Assembly: GCA_002749535.1 (NCBI GenBank)
Contig: MZZL01000406.1
Coordinates: forward strand, 184,795-248,794
Direction of reading: 5' to 3'
DNA from: Apophysomyces variabilis
Lineage: Eukaryota > Mucoromycota > Mucoromycetes > Mucorales > Mucoraceae
Length of the DNA: 64,000 nucleotides
The translations under genes were made by a program, and so were the position numbers. Of this stretch, positions 24,989 through 37,016 are shown one piece after another. Positions within the stretch are counted from its first letter, which is position 1; each line of letters begins with the position of its first letter. The notes beneath the pieces are model-generated. The model made no database searches and was not told where the DNA came from. It saw nothing but the letters and a program-made list of their open reading frames with translations.

Positions 24989-25310
24989 ATGCCCACTGTT
25001 AAACAGTCAAAAGCAGAACTCGCTGCTGCCAAGGCTCAAATTAGTAGGCTCAAACAACACAACGCTTCACTTCTTGGCTCAAGTTTTCCTAAATGCCAAG
25101 TCTGTTGAATCTATTTCCTCTAATACAAACCGGCCATCCAATCCACATGCCTAATACATATCGACATCCCCTCAAAAGCTATCCGTCGCATCAGGGCCCC
25201 TGTCCGGCCTGCTGTCGCCCGCTTCTTCCTTGCAAAAAGGCTTTTTTGATACTCACGCCCTTCCCCGATATTTTTCCATCCCCCCCTCAATTTTTACCAC
25301 ATTGATCTAG
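24989..25310 (+). pseudogene. Possible truncated coding fragment
   Basis: An ATG opens a frame beginning MPTVKQSKAELAAAKAQI and continuing as a short amphipathic coiled coil, which stops after 39 residues (25108). Beyond the stop, coding-like composition (Ser/Pro/Asn-rich) shifts between frames up to about 25310, as expected for a decayed gene or element. I do not recognise the parent family, and an incomplete exon is also possible. Confidence 0.25.
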
Positions 25311-26362
25311 CCTGGGCAGACACAATTATTATTTTTGCGCTCATTTGAATCACTGAATAAACCCAAGGAACTAAATAGTGCTAGGTTGAAACTCGATGTC
25401 ATTCACTTAGCTCTAAAAAGAAAGTAATCCACAAACCTCTATAAGACGCATCCAGTGTCTGTAAGCTAGTATAATGACATATCTAATACCTTAACGATCT
25501 ATCCCATAAGCAAATCGACTTCTTAATATCAAAACTTGAGATGCATTGCGAGTTGTCAAGATGTCTTACTTGCAAAAAGATCAATAAAGGGTACTTTGTG
25601 TATTCTTGCACTTTTACCGCAGTAATACGATCTGGATGGGCGTTTCAACCATTATTCCGTTTATCTAGCATAAGAAACGCACAATGAAAAGCATGTTGCC
25701 CATTTGTTTATTTTCCTTTACATGTCATTTTCGTTCTTTTCCCGTCATTTTCTGTAAGCACGACATAATTTTGAATCAAGATAGACATTGAGGTATTATT
25801 GATGGGAACAGTAGACCGAGTTATAAACTGTATCTACACGTGTAATATTTATGTAACATTCCATGCAGATTCGTTGTACAATGAAAAGGAAATGACATAA
25901 ACTATGTAAACTTTGTTCGGATGCACCCCAAGATGATGCAACTTTTACGTACTCTATTCGAAGACATACCAAGATAGTCTTTCACCGGGCGTGATGCAGA
26001 CGACCTTTCAAATGATATGAAAGAAGAAGACTGTAGAAGACTTTAACAGACAATAGGTATTCTATAAAAATTAGAAGAACATGATAACCCCAACTGCAGG
26101 ACGTCGAACAAGAGCCAGCTAAACCGAGACTATGGTTGAACCACCCAGGTCTCGCAGACGAATCAGCCGACGAGAAGAGGAAAGACCAGAATCGTCCCGA
26201 GCTCCTTTAAGGCGATCTGAGAGGCAGCAAGCAAAAAGGCAGAAAAGGATCCACGAGTCAAGTGGATAGGGCTTTTACGCCCGATATTTAGTAAGTGTCA
26301 TTGAATACTATTGTTATTTTTCTTCTATTATTCATCAATTGAAATTTATATATGCATCTTGC

Positions 26363-26502
26363 ATTCACTTGGCGGGGAGATGGGTATGGCGTCGTCAGTT
26401 TTATGACAGGTATGTAAAAGTGGTCAATTCGAACTCTTATAACACGACAATTAATGTGATTTGTTAGCGTCAAGCCCAGTTTCCAGAATGCGCCAAGTGA
26501 AT
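26363..26502. repeat. 12-bp inverted repeat pair
   Basis: ATTCACTTGGCG at 26363-26374 is matched exactly by its reverse complement CGCCAAGTGAAT at 26491-26502, about 116 bases apart. This could be the ends of a tiny non-autonomous element or a regulatory hairpin. No target duplication is evident and chance cannot be excluded. Confidence 0.3.
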
Positions 26503-27317
26503 TTGCTAGATGCCACCTTAATTTTTGGATATAAAGTATACTGAATAGAGAGAATCATATGTTTGCACCATTGACCTATACTGAACGTAAATGAAAAGTT
26601 CCCCTTTCCTTTTTCCCCGTTAACCTCAGATACAGCTGTGTTTCATTGAAGGGAGCAAGCGAATGTAACTGGTCCATAGAAGTCCTTTAACATAATTGGA
26701 TGGCCTTACGATATATAGTTGGCCTTTCTTTTCAGTGACCGATAGGTGTCTTCATAGCACAAAAGTTTGATTCAGATTGATAAGACGATCAGGGTAGGTC
26801 CAAAAAAGGCCTTTTCTTTTTTACGACAGACAGCTGGTAACGTGGCTGACATCCGTGCCACCTTTTCTGATTTGTATTGGCTACGCACGGCTTATTTTCT
26901 CACGGACTTTGAGAATAGAGCATGACAGACAAACAAAGCCGACCACTCGCAACTTTTGCAAAAGCGGGTTGCATTCTAACAATAAAGTTTCGACCAATAG
27001 ATGGCACATGTTCATCAAATAAGGCTTATGGTAAGTTTAGAGCCACGACCAGGAACATAAAGAGACAAAACAAAAGAATTAAGTTGAAGGGAGCTGCTTA
27101 ATGACATGAGTGTAAATCGAACTTTTTCTTGTTTTGCCAGGTTGTGTGCACCGTACAAAGATAAAAACAAAAGGTATCAAAAGGAAAATTAACACTTTGT
27201 TTCCTTTTCTTTTCTTTTTTTTTTTTTTGGCTAAACGAATGAAGATATGTTATATATAATGCGCATGTACAAAATGATCGTCGAGAAAAAGGAAAGAAAA
27301 AACAAAAGAATAAGCCT

Positions 27318-29005
27318 TTAGTTCAAATCCATTTGTTCTGTTTTGTGTTCATCCACCGGCTCTAATGGCGTTTCTTTTTTCACGCCGACAACACGGAGTC
27401 TTTCGAGCCATAGTTCAGCACGTTCGATTGTGTCTGAGAACACAGTGGCGACAGAGGTGAGCATTTCAATCGATTCGCCGCCAAAATTAAGAAGCTTAAT
27501 GGAAGTTTCATGCACTTGTGGATCCACAGGCGCTCCGGGGGTAGGTGTTGCGGAGCTCGTTGTGTTTAATACGGCCCAGCGACTTGGGAGCGCAAGGATA
27601 AATGCACGAACGCTGGCTTTGGCTTGTTCTGGTAAGCCAGATCCGGCATACTTGCTGACGACATCCACGACCTTTCGAAGCGTATCAACAATTTCTTTTT
27701 TGATCGATGCTAATGTCGAGGCTGCAGACGAAGGACTGGCTACCGCGTTTTCGTTTGAAGAGGCTGTAGCTAAGGATACCAGAAAGTTTCGAAGAATATT
27801 CATCTGCTGATCAATATGTTGAGTAGCATACTATAATCACAAGGAAAAGATTTTCATAAGTAAATGATATCATGTTGAATGACCAAAAATATTTAAATGT
27901 ATAAACTTTTTTACCTCTAGCCAGCTAAGACAGTAGCGAAGACATTTCATACTTTCTTCGCTTACTACAGCCGCTGTTGAACCGGCTGCTGAACCGGCAT
28001 GCATCACTATCTGTTGCCAGCGGCTTCTAGTATGCGTTTGTGGCCTATGACGGGCACTAGCTGGTTTTGTGATAACCGTGTAAGGTCGATGAGGTGAAGT
28101 AGAACGAGAACAGGGTCGAGAAGAACGTGATTTCATGCAATCTATTTAGGTTTTAGTGGGTGAGTAACTTTTTTTTTTGGTGTCTATGGTAATATTTACA
28201 TGGTTCATCACGTGAATCTTCTACTCGTCTCCTCCTGAAATCACGCTCGTGATTATCACGGAGGGACGCACGCGCTAACGCGCTAGCAGCTGCAAGGGCT
28301 GCGTCCTCTTCTTCCTGATCCTGGCGAGGAATCTGGGTAAAATAATGTTCCTCTGACTTTAAAGACAGAGTTCTATTTGATAAGCGGACAGATAACACAG
28401 TGTGATGCCAGTTACCTTATCAGCCTGTTTGCATGCCCAGTCCTCAATGGATCCGGATAGGGCGCGTTTGCCAAATTTATCATAGATAGGGGCAGCAAAC
28501 GATTCCACCATTTCCGCGCCATATTTCACCACGGAGCTGGACTGTTTTGAGCTCTCATAGGCGCGCAAAGCAGTATTGACCAGTGGTAAATTAGAGACAC
28601 GGTGCATAAATGGCTGTTGCTGTTGTTGTTGTTGTTTTTCGTCGTCTTGTGTTGAATCGCTAGAGAATGAATATCGATTGGATGAAGTCGGTGTCGGTAA
28701 GGGCGAACTTGGTGTAGTCGAGGGTGCAGAATAAGTGGTAAGAGGTGGTAATGTCATTGTTTGATTGGCTTGAACCGAGACAAAGGGAAAATCAGTCTTC
28801 TTTCTTTTTTATTTTGTGCCAATTGTCTGGCTATTTCTTAATTTCTTATTTCTTTTCTTTTCTTTTTTTTTTTTCTTTTTTTACCTCTGGCCATGCTGCC
28901 CAGAGCTTCTGCTGCTATCTTGACGTCCTGATCGTCCTGTTCTGGGCGATCAGTAGGGTTGACATTGCATAATTGGGTGATGGACATGGGAGAGGGTTGT
29001 GTCAT
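27318..29005 (-). CDS. OPI1: Opi1-family transcriptional regulator of phospholipid synthesis
   Basis: A 448-residue protein from exons 29005-28885, 28768-28416, 28332-28200, 28141-27915 and 27830-27318, totalling 1347 nt in frame. Conserved Opi1 blocks appear in order: DVKIAAEALGSMAR (about 27-40), LPLVNTALRAYESSKQ with VVKYGAEMVES (about 97-130), and the large C-terminal block SRWQQIVMHAG, VVSEESMKCLRYCLSW and YATQHIDQQMNILRNFLVSL. In yeast, Opi1 represses inositol/choline-responsive genes and is held at the ER by phosphatidic acid; the role here is inferred from that. I see no leucine zipper and no clear FFAT motif. A Gln run and Arg/Glu-rich linker lie between the blocks. Start at 29005; the Met at 28757 would lose the first conserved block. 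Confidence 0.87.
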
Positions 29006-30908
29006 GGTCCGTTTTTCTACTTTTTGTGTGACAACAAGTTAAAGGGAAGAAAAAGGGAGACGCTATCCGGTAAAGAATAAATAAATGGTTGGGGAGGCCT
29101 TTCCATGTGAAACGAATCCTTTTGTTTTTTCACGTGTTACTGAATCAATCCAGTACATCGAAAAACTAACCACGAGAATGTCGAACCGCTCAGTACCGCC
29201 AAAGGTCAATCATCGAACTCCTCTCATCTTATCGATCAGTATGTCCTATGCTATCACAGTCATCATGAAAAGAACAATAAGCTATCATTGGTTTGCCACT
29301 TGATGGACTTTCGCATCTTGGTATTGAATAGGAAGAAGAAGGGATAAAGAAAAGGCCAAGTCAATGTATTACAACGTATTATCGTGTACACAGGAATAAG
29401 TAGTCTATGTATGTCGGCGAAAAAGCAACTTCATATGCAAAAAAAAAAAAAGATTCCTCAATAGATCGGGGTGCCCGATCTTTTAAGACCAAGTAAAACA
29501 AAGAAGCTTTCAAGAGTAACTGTTTACCTGGTTCCCCCCCCTCTCAATACACATGAAAATTTCACATAGATTGAAGAATAGATGGCCCTTGTGCTACTTG
29601 TTTCCCTTATGTTGTATGTACAAACGATGTTGAATTCTAACCGAAGTGAGCCTTCGCAAGGAAATGTGAACTCGTAAAGTGCTGAAATTTAGCAGCCTTG
29701 GGGAAAAGTGCGTCCTGGATAAACAAACGCTAGTTCATACAATTACATGTACCTCTGTTTTCTTTGTCAATCGCTGCCTATCCCTTTTAACTCCTTATCT
29801 TTTCTTGTTCCTCTTTCTCTTTCTCTTTCTCTTTTCTTTCTTCTTGCTCATGGACCAAAGGATCAAAAGAATTATCTTCTCTTTTAAAAGGCAGTTGGAC
29901 AATGATGGATACATTATCTAGTTTTATGCGTAATAGCTACCGTGATGTCACTCTTCTGTGCAATGTTCGGCTCATTTGCCGTGTTCCGCCAGTTTTTTTG
30001 GCTTGCAGGCCGAGGTCATCCCGTATTTCCTCAGCCCGAAACCGTAGAGAGCTTAGATAATTGCATGCTTTAGACTCATTGTTATTAGAATGACTCGTCT
30101 AGAGGTTATATTCTAGAAATAAGAGACTGATCTTTTACGGCTGCATCTATATCTTGATCTCGACATTAGGAGCTTGTTCTGATATCTAAACAATCATGTT
30201 TAGTATCCTGGATAAGGGGATGCACTGTGGTACAAAGCTATCAGCTGAATTGACGCTCTTCACCTCTTTCTCTATCTGTCTGGGCTGTTTCTACACGCCA
30301 GTTTGGTTGCTGTGAAATCTCATATAAGTCATGGTTTCGCAAACAAGAAATCATCAGATGGCTGCTAAATGTTTGGAAGACGTTTCATCTTTGCTCTCGT
30401 ACACTTGCATGCATAGAGTGGAAAAAAACACAACACAACAGCCAGATCTTGCTTTATCATCTGTATGGACAATTCGTAAGCTGTACAATACACTGACTAA
30501 AGTTTGCTGCACACCATGTTAGGTATGCTCGATATATTCAAAAAAAAAAGTCCTCCCTTTTTCTTTGTTTTACTGCGAACTAGCATTTGTATCACAGAAG
30601 CCTAACATAAACAAGTAGAACCCGTTCTCCCTGACCCCTTTCCTCCAAACTCTTTCCTTAAATGGCTTATCCGAGCTTTTAGCCTCCCGAGTCTGTTCCG
30701 GTGAAAACCAACTTTTTCTGTTGTGGCCCTCGAGATGCATGAGGCTAGCAAACCTTCGCTTAGCAGGATGGCTCTAAATCCATTAATTCCAAGCACAATA
30801 GACAATATCAACATAGATTGTTTTAAAGGTACTAGCTGACTCGTATCCTCTTTAGCCACACATTAAGTGAAGATGGAAAAATTATATTATTTTACATAAT
30901 AAACTAGT
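29006..30908. other. Spacer upstream of OPI1
   Basis: The first few hundred bases should contain the OPI1 promoter. A T-rich CTCTTT hexamer repeat lies near 29811-29835. Short frames have no domain signal and no gene is supported. Confidence 0.4.
29811..29835. repeat. CTCTTT tandem repeat
   Basis: About four tandem copies of the hexamer CTCTTT, a simple-sequence repeat in a gene-poor spacer. Confidence 0.7.
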
Positions 30909-32606
30909 CTATTTTACATCGACATAAGTATCGAAGAATTCCAGTCTATTGAGAGAATGGAATCTCAGGTCTACAACATAAAAGTCTAACGAGGACAACA
31001 TGGTACTTTCACTGTTCTGCTGTGATGGGTCTGTACTGCTGCAATCAAGACCGAATCTTCTGCAGATGGCTAAGCGATCTTCGGTGCTTAGCTCCCTCAC
31101 AGAAGGTCGAATATCCTCCTCGTTCCAAGTCAGTTGGTAGTACTTTTTTCCAATACCCCTTCGTGGTCGTATAACTAAGATTTTCTTCCGATCCAAGACT
31201 TGCTGGTCTACCCTTCTGTTCAACTCTGTATATAGTTATCAAACCGGTGCGATATGGAAAAGCGTTCTAGAGCTGGGTTTAAAGATATACAATAACCTGG
31301 TGCATGTGTTAGTAGTGACATTTCAGATTGCAACATATCACATAAAGATATACCCTGTTGGTAATATCAATCGCGTTTAGCTATAATTCCCTGAGCCCAT
31401 GTTGGGTGCCATCCGTGACATTCTCTTCGCTCCATCGAACCGTGCGGCCATATATTTTCAATTTATGAAGATTTTTGCAGGCGTGGAGAACATGATCCAG
31501 ATCAATGTCATATCGATTGAAACACAGTAGTTCCAATTCTCTCATAGATGAACATGCTTTCAATAGCTCCAGGAGGTCATTGAATTCCGGAACATCCGGT
31601 TTGCAGCTAATCGTAGTAAGTGAGTTCTGGAAGCTATTCACCATTGATCGATATGCAGGAATCTTCCAGGAATCGAAAACAAGCGAAGTCAGCGGCGCTT
31701 TCATTTCTCGAAGAATCTCCAAACAGCCTCGATACGTATCGATCATCTTAGCAAATCTTTCCGTTTCGAAGTTCTTCAATGTGGGAAATCCTCTCATTAG
31801 CGCAAGCCACTCTGCACGTAGCGGTTCCGTATCGTCATTTTCGTAGAAGATACAAAGCGTTTCGAGATTCGTATATTTTCTTGCAAAATATTGACCCCAT
31901 AATCCATCGCCTTTGGGCCTCAATGGTAATTTGCGTACTGTACTACAGGATTCGATCTGTGCAGGTAGTTGGCCATCAGTAACAAAATCGCTCATTCGTA
32001 GCTCTCTGAGATGTGGAAGGGTATTGTGCATTGTTTCTATGGATGATAATGGTATTATCGACAATCTACCCCAATCACACCATCCCACGCATGTTAATTC
32101 TAGAGTTACGATGCATGAGAACTCTCCTATGAAGTTGGACCAGTCAGGGTACAGTGGAGGAGACCCTTAGATCTGCAATTAGCGGCCGATAGAAATCCAG
32201 GGGATAGTCCGGAGGTTGGCATAAGTCGAATCTCAAAGGTAGCTTTTTCAAAGGTTTCCATCTTTGCATGATCCTAAGCAGCTTTGGTGGCCAGGGCTTG
32301 TTGATATAGAATTCGGTAACAAAGGGACAAAAATCGAGGAAGTATGGCGAGTTTCCCTCCGTACAAAGGTGGGAAGATTCTTAGTTTACGGATATAGTGG
32401 CCCAATGGTGGTCCTCTTTTTCCTGATCTTCGGAGGGCTTTAAAAAATAAGCTTAACTGTGGTTTTGTGGCGATGATTATATCCCTGTAGAGGACCGGAA
32501 TGAGCGTCTTATGTCATAGTCGACCAACACGGGCGCAAGCAGGGAAGTCGTCCTGTGACAGATAGCTGCCAATGATCATTAATATCTCGAGCGGAAATTC
32601 TTCCAT
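30909..32606 (-). pseudogene. F-box/LRR gene inactivated by a stop codon and two frameshifts
   Basis: An ATG at 32606 opens a clear F-box: MEEFPLEILMIIGSYLSQDD followed by FPACARVGRL. TGA at 32514-32516 then sits exactly where F-box proteins of this type have Trp (GRL-stop-HKTLIPVLYRDI). The coding pattern continues past it, shifts frame near 32370, and shifts again near 32145 (between ADLRVSSTV and DWSNFIGEFSC). It then runs as LRR sequence to 31381 (LPHLRELRMSDF, LLELLKACSSMRELELL). A further segment at 31223-30909 (KKYYQLTWNEEDIRP, DRLAICRRFGLDC) is probably its C-terminal part after one or more introns. Separate genes for the two halves remain possible. It is similar in kind to the F-box gene at 10.9 kb. 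Confidence 0.65.
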
Positions 32607-34120
32607 TGTGTCTAGAGTATCAGTCTATAACGGAGGCTGACAAAGAAAAAAAAAAAGGCAAAGAAAGAGAGAAAGTTTGGCACTTCATAGAAGAGGAAAA
32701 GATCCGCTGTTTAGAAAAATAAAGCTCTCGCGACCTTTGATTTCGATTGGTCCTACAGTTTTCTGTTCTATAGCATGCTTTATTATTGGAGAATCTGGGA
32801 TTAAACATCAGAGGAATTGCTCGGGACGCATCTATCCCAGTAAGACTCGGAGCGCCTGATCATCCCATGCAGTTTTCTACAGTAATAGTCTTGTAAGCTT
32901 CAGAGATACGACGATGAGAATATCTGCTTAGTCCAATGCATTCCTCCCAAACTTTTTCTTGATTTTAGAATAAGCTTCTTGGATATGTCTTCACTGAGGG
33001 AGGGAGCAAGTGTATTGCTCAGAAATGACAGTTTGTCAGTTGCACAAAGTTTCATGAACCGACTCCAAAAGTGGATTTGGTCCCTCCTCCAATTTCTGTA
33101 TTTTTCAAATGCAAATGTCTGTATTGCTGACTCTTTTCCAAATAGTACAGAGTAGAACACGAAAATGGGAGTAGTCTTTCAAGGAAGATTGGCTTGAGGT
33201 ACCCTCATGAACTCGTCTAGTTTTTAATCTCTAGATCCTCCAAAAGAAATAGGAGATGGATAACCTCACAGTTAGGTTTGAAAGTCGGGAAGCTTGCGTA
33301 CAAGCCATGCTGTCGGATGTTGTTATGGCTCACAAACACGCGAGCCAGCCATGGAAGTTGCCACCAAAAGGAAATGCTATGGGCATTCCTAGTTATTCCT
33401 GTCCTATTGTATGTTTCTTTCAATGTCTTCGTTTTCTTTACTTGTCGAACAGCCAAGGCAGCATGCTGTTCAGCTATATGCGCTGTAGTACCTTAACTGA
33501 AAGCATATAAAGGAATCATTATTACCAACTTATGGTCATAATAATATATATCTGAACGTCAAAAGTCTAGTAGTTTTCCCAATATCCTCTGCAAAAACAA
33601 CATATATTGTTCGTTTCATTAATAATGCTCATGCAGCATATTTTGTTATGACACAGTTTTACAGAGCTAGGCCAGTACGATGTTGTTTTCTTAACATTCA
33701 ATAACATATGGGTTTGTCCATTTCAACTGCTACTATAAGTGATCCGATCACTATTTATCTTCCAATAAAAAGCATACTAGCTACTGATTACGGAGTGAAC
33801 GGCGGTGCTCAATGAAGGTAGTTGTGCAGGATGCAGTGAGGTTAGGTTGCAGTGACTTGCGTCTGATACTGATTATTGAATCATATTTTGCGCTACTGCC
33901 AAACAAATCCTGCGCCCATGAAAGCACCAAATTTACGCTAAAAGTAAACTAATTTTATGTCATTAACCAAATCAGTTATGCGAGAAGTATGCTTTGCTTA
34001 CATGAATCTGGTACTTCAGTGGGACACAGAATTCATTCGAGTAGCGAGAAATATATTCATGGTTAGCAAACCGGAAGGGTACATTGCTGTCCTTTTACTT
34101 ACCCCGAAGGTATCCCGCTG
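32607..34120. other. Spacer between two pseudogenes
   Basis: Minus-strand frames at 32900-33160 and 33217-33456 look partly coding (Trp, Arg and Leu-rich) but show no recognised domain and do not join cleanly. They may be remnants of another decayed gene. No intact gene is supported. Confidence 0.35.
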
Positions 34121-37016
34121 CTAAGCGCCGCATCCCTCCGGGATGGACATAAGCGAAGCTAACAGATTATTATCCAGCAAGTATTTACCGGCTTTCTTTG
34201 GGTTGAACTCCGGGAATGGCTCGTGGTGTTTTGGAAAAAGGGCACTCGTCCCGGCGAGAGCAATGTTCAGGGCAGCATTTTGGTCCCAGTCACGTGAGCC
34301 GTACGCTTTCTTCACACTAATGCATTCGGAATTTGTACAAATGACTGTGCCAAAGTTTTTCTTGATATAGCCATCTTTTTTCTTGTTCGGGTGGGAGAGA
34401 ACTTGGTAGCAGAAAGGACGCAGTTGAGAAGAACGGAATTCGTTTGTCATCCCCACCGATGTTTGTTGTAAATGTTGCTCTCTCAATTTCTTCCCACCAC
34501 GCCGGTAATGCCCTCGGATAGGGGAGCTCCTGTTCCGGCCGAGCCAGTCATCATAAGTAAGACATTGGGTTTCTTTTCCGAATCATTCAGGAAATTGCGT
34601 TCATTCGAAGCAACGGTAGCGTGTGCTTTCTGCGTGTATATGTCTTGAGTGCGTTTTGACCTCTTTACTGACTTCTTCTCCGAATAAAATATCCTTAAAG
34701 TATCTCTGTTTTCTATCGCAATCTATAATCAGATCTAAGTTAGCTGTTTAGTTCAGTAGAACAGTATAATACTACATTGCAATAATTGTGCAAACTGTCG
34801 ATTGTCAACTGCATTTCCGACATTGTTCTTTGACAATTTCTTTTCGATAGCTTTTACCTTCTTTCCCTCTTCGGTCGCCTACGATGCAGAAAGAATTGTC
34901 ATTGCAGCGTAGCTCCACATGAAACACGGCTCTTACCCTTTTCCTATACTTCCTTTGTCTTCTGACGCGTCTTGTAAAGGAAAGATCATCAATTTGTTTC
35001 GCAGTGATTTTGAAGGTCTTTGGTAGCTTTTGAAAATCTGACGCCAAGTCATCGTCGGTGTCGTCATCCTGAGTCTCAAGTGCACTGAATCGGTTATGAA
35101 GCTTCAGATGGTAGGCAAAACGTTCAATTGGCAAAGAAACCGATTCCGACATTGTGACAACACCGTAATCGGTGCTGGAAAATGTGATTCCTGTACATGG
35201 ATCTTCGGTCATTCCTCTGATATCCATTTTTAAAACGTCATCTTCACATACATTTGAAACTATTCGCTGTAATTTTCGTCAGGTCTTTGTCCTTCGTTTT
35301 CCGTTTTCTTTTGCGTCCTCTGCTTAATTTTTGATCGCTCTTTTCGATCTCTTCGTCAACGATAGCCTGTAAAAGGGAAACGCTTACTTAGCAAGGTTTG
35401 TGCCAGTAGGCATTTTACCTGGATTGCGAGATACTTGTCGTGTCGGAAATTCTGCAATTTTTTCCTTTCAAAAAGCAGTTTTTTTGTTTTCTTCTTTCCT
35501 TTCGTTTTTCAAACCATTCCTGACGGCAATAGTATCTATGAGATCTTCTGCATTCGACGTGTCGGATCGACTATCTTTGATAGCGTTGATTTCTTCCGTC
35601 AATAAACATATAGTTTCCGTCCTATCTCTAAGGCTATTTTTCAATTGCTTGACTTTTCCTGTGGTTTTAACGATATCCTTGCCGATGGCTGCAACGGTAC
35701 CGCTTTCTTGAGCCTTTCGCAAAATCGTTGCTGAAGGCCGTGCATGCTTCTTTTTGCGTTTCTCGTATCGGGATCTTGCGACTTTTCTGCTTTCCAACAC
35801 AGTCCCTTGTATGCTCGTAGAACCATATGATAAAATTTTTAGGACATTGTCAAATTTCAGACCATGTTTGTGGCATATGCGATCTATTCGCTCGAGGTCA
35901 AAAAAGGCACCGAGAATGTATTTAGGATTATGGGTGGCATCGGGGCAGCTTGTCATTGTTTTGCCATTTGGGCCAACGACGTCAAACCCATCCATGTCGT
36001 CTCTGGTACAGCATAATATTTCGAAGGTTGTGGTAGGATTTAAAACAAGGGAATATATGGCCGACGGTCGAACAACGGGGCAAATAGAACGCGTAAATTT
36101 TTTGTTATCAGTTATCGTAAAGACTGCATTTGCGAGCAGCACCAAAGCGGCATTCAGCAATGGGTGTCGATCAACAGCAAGCTCGCCAGTAGGACAAAGA
36201 AAAAAAGGCTTGATGAAACTATACACGTCTATGACTGCCTCGGCTTCTTTCAGGTTCAGCTCGGCAGTGCTAAATTCCTTTTGTAGCTTCCTCACTGTGA
36301 TGTTGTCTACCGAGACGTCTTCCAATGCTAATAGCCGCTTTGTTAGAGTTGTTAACCTTTGAAGTCTGGAGTGGCTCGTTTCTTGGTTTATTTTCCTCTC
36401 TATTGAAATTCGGCTCTGAAGATGTCGATGCTAGAATAGGGCGCTTTTCACCTGCTTGATGGCTCCGGGATGTTGGCACTTCCTCTTCCTCCTCTGCTTC
36501 CTTTTCGTCATCTTTCGCACCTTTCTGATATTCTTCGTCTTCTTCTCCGTTCCTTTCCCATTCTGCATCTTCATCGTTCAACTGGACCTTGTCCATTTCG
36601 TCATCTTCTCTTTCCGTAGATGGGTTACTTGCTAGTTCCTTCTGATTGCTCTTTTGTGCAAGTAAATTTGATCTGGTTGATTTTAAGGTAGCGATAGTGG
36701 CGGACAGCTTCTGTACACGTGGATCGTCCGCGGATACCCGGTTTTCGAGCTTTCTTAGGCGGCGAGTTTGATACTTAATGCGCCAGTCGAGAGTTGCAAC
36801 TGACGATTTATTCTCGCACCTAGATTATTATATCCTAGTTAGATCTACATGACACGTAAGGAAAGAGTATACATACTTTTCATGTTTGTCTTTTCTTTCC
36901 TGCTTCCGCTTTCGCAAGTTGTAGTTTTGTCTTTCCCTTTCGGGAGCCAGAGCGAATCGTAATAGCAACAGTATGAATCGTTGGGTTATATAGGGAACCG
37001 TGGCGCCATTCCACAT
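34121..37016 (-). pseudogene. Fanzor-like (eukaryotic TnpB homologue) RNA-guided nuclease relic
   Basis: A long disrupted reading on the minus strand. Exon 1 (37016-36877) and exon 2 (from 36819) splice cleanly and give a basic then acidic, coiled-coil N-terminus. The next block (about 36440-35480) has IDVYSFIKPFFL and ILGAFFDLERIDRICHKHG. RuvC-I follows as TGITFSSTDYGVVTMSES (Asp at 35168-35170), then ITAKQIDDLSFTRRVRRQRK. RuvC-II is MTNEFRSSQ (Glu at 34439-34441). A zinc ribbon has PFC and CTNSEC. RuvC-III is DQNAALNIALAG, matching DxNAAxNI (Asp at 34283-34285). Breaks: a 7-base homopolymer at 35479-35485, another shift near 35275, and one near 34550 before DWLGRNRSSP. The first ribbon Cys appears replaced by Arg (34418-34420). 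The order matches TnpB/Fanzor proteins, which use a guide RNA in mobile elements; no guide or element ends were identified. Confidence 0.72.

Larger units (their letters stand above)
24679..27317. other. Convergent intergenic region between SET5 and OPI1
   Basis: About 2.6 kb between two gene 3' ends. It holds a possible gene fragment at 24989-25310, a 45-codon basic frame at 26132-26269 (MVEPPRSRRRIS at its start) and a 12-base inverted repeat at 26363 and 26491. No intact gene is supported. Confidence 0.4.
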
